A stretch of DNA of 64,000 nucleotides from NCBI GenBank assembly GCA_009692155.1, contig SHZW01000007.1, forward strand, positions 1-64,000, written 5' to 3'. The notes beneath the pieces are model-generated. The model was not told where the DNA came from, searched no databases, and worked only from the letters and a program-made list of their open reading frames with translations. Made by a program: the position numbers and the translations under genes. Positions 63,263 to 64,000 of this stretch are shown here, in pieces; the first letter of the stretch is position 1, and the number at the start of each line of letters is the position of its first letter. This stretch comes from Nitrospiraceae bacterium (lineage in GTDB: Bacteria > Nitrospirota > Nitrospiria > Nitrospirales > Nitrospiraceae).

Positions 63263-64000
63263 GCCCCTTTTGAAAGTCGGGGTCGTTCAAAATCCGTTTG
63301 TGCAATGGAATCGTGGTCTTGATGCCGTCGATCACGAATTCATCCAGCGCGCGTCGCATCCGTGCCATGGCTTCGTCGCGGTTCTGTCCGTGGGAAATCA
63401 GCTTGGCGATCAGTGAGTCGTAATGCGGGACGACGATGCTGCCGCTTTCGATTGCGGAGTCCACACGGATGCCCAGACCGCCGGGCTGATGAAAGCGCGT
63501 CACAGTGCCGGGACAGGGCGTGAATTTTTCAGGACATTCGGCATTGATGCGGCACTCGATGCTGTGCCCGTTCAGCTTGATATCCTGCTGCCTAAAGGCC
63601 AGCGGCAGCCCTGCGGCGATCCGGATTTGCTCTTTAATGAGGTCAATGCCGGTGATCATTTCCGTGACGGGATGCTCGACCTGTATCCGCGAGTTGACCT
63701 CCATGAAGAAGAAGTTATGGTCTTTGTCTAACAGAAACTCCACTGTGCCGGCATTGCGGTAATGCACCGATCGGACGGCTTCAACAGCCGCATTCCCGAT
63801 TTCGCGTCGAAGCCGCTCATCAATGACCGGAGAAGGAGATTCCTCGACGAGTTTCTGGTACCGCCGCTGGATCGAGCAGTCCCGTTCGCCCAGGAAGACC
63901 GTGCGGCCTTTCTCGTCGGCCAGGATCTGCACTTCTATGTGGCGCGGCTCGATGAAAAATTTCTCCAAGTAGACGGCGTCATTACTGAAATTGGCCTTGG

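Overview
The window looks like chromosomal DNA of a Nitrospira-type member of the phylum Nitrospirota. This is inferred from the combination of a copper nitrite reductase with a dedicated cytochrome c, a full system I (Ccm) cytochrome c maturation operon, PEP-utilising and central-carbon enzymes (pyruvate phosphate dikinase, transketolase, AMP-forming acetyl-CoA synthetase), succinate dehydrogenase/fumarate reductase parts including an HdrB-like subunit, and many lipoproteins in a GC-rich, tightly packed genome. No rRNA, tRNA or CRISPR array was seen.

Layout. 1-1.1 kb: the tail of a tyrosine recombinase, a small orphan and a PIN toxin with its putative antitoxin. 1.1-5.1 kb: four secreted lipoproteins (two LPP20-like, one COG3014-like, one LpoB-like) on the minus strand. 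5.2-9 kb: a caspase-fold/TPR protein whose catalytic Cys is lost, and acetyl-CoA synthetase. 9-11.7 kb: small, partly broken lipoprotein and membrane genes, and riboflavin synthase with a duplicated 3' end. 11.7-22.5 kb: MFS transporter, HD-GYP protein, RibD, PPDK and GlyRS (glyQ-glyS), punctuated by two MITE-like inverted-repeat elements. 22.7-29.3 kb (plus strand): Rrf2 regulator, TauE/SafE permease, transketolase, a frameshifted Crp/Fnr regulator, a striking palindrome, alpha-carbonic anhydrase, cytochrome c and NirK. 29.6-36.6 kb (minus): ccmABCDEFGHI in one overlapping operon. 36.6-37.6 kb: an insertion-sequence/PAS graveyard. 37.6-43.5 kb: secreted protein, cupin, HdrB-like SdhE, a possible small transcription unit, a nonsense-interrupted gene, SdhB and an M24 peptidase. 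43.6-47.7 kb: a large AsmA-like protein and a cyclophilin. 47.7-56.0 kb: an eight-gene, end-to-end overlapping operon. 56-64 kb: lipA and companions, Rieske protein, Mrp ATPase, desaturase, secreted protein, SDR, bioD, thiE and the end of accC.

The best candidate for an undescribed system is the 47.7-56.0 kb operon. It combines an actin-fold MutL-type ATPase (with no mutase genes), a protein with a barrel-sandwich-like N-terminus and KOW-like C-terminus, an FN3/membrane protein resembling DUF6754, three further integral-membrane proteins and a MEMO1-family protein with an extra N-terminal domain. Seven of the eight junctions overlap or nearly touch, so the products probably work together at the inner membrane.

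Other themes are dispersed repeats (heptad TGCTGAG arrays inside two signal-peptide regions, GCTAT-rich repeats between convergent genes, and inverted-repeat elements that supply the stop codon of the preceding gene) and an unusual number of genes broken by one frameshift or one TAA codon, which may be real decay or sequencing error.
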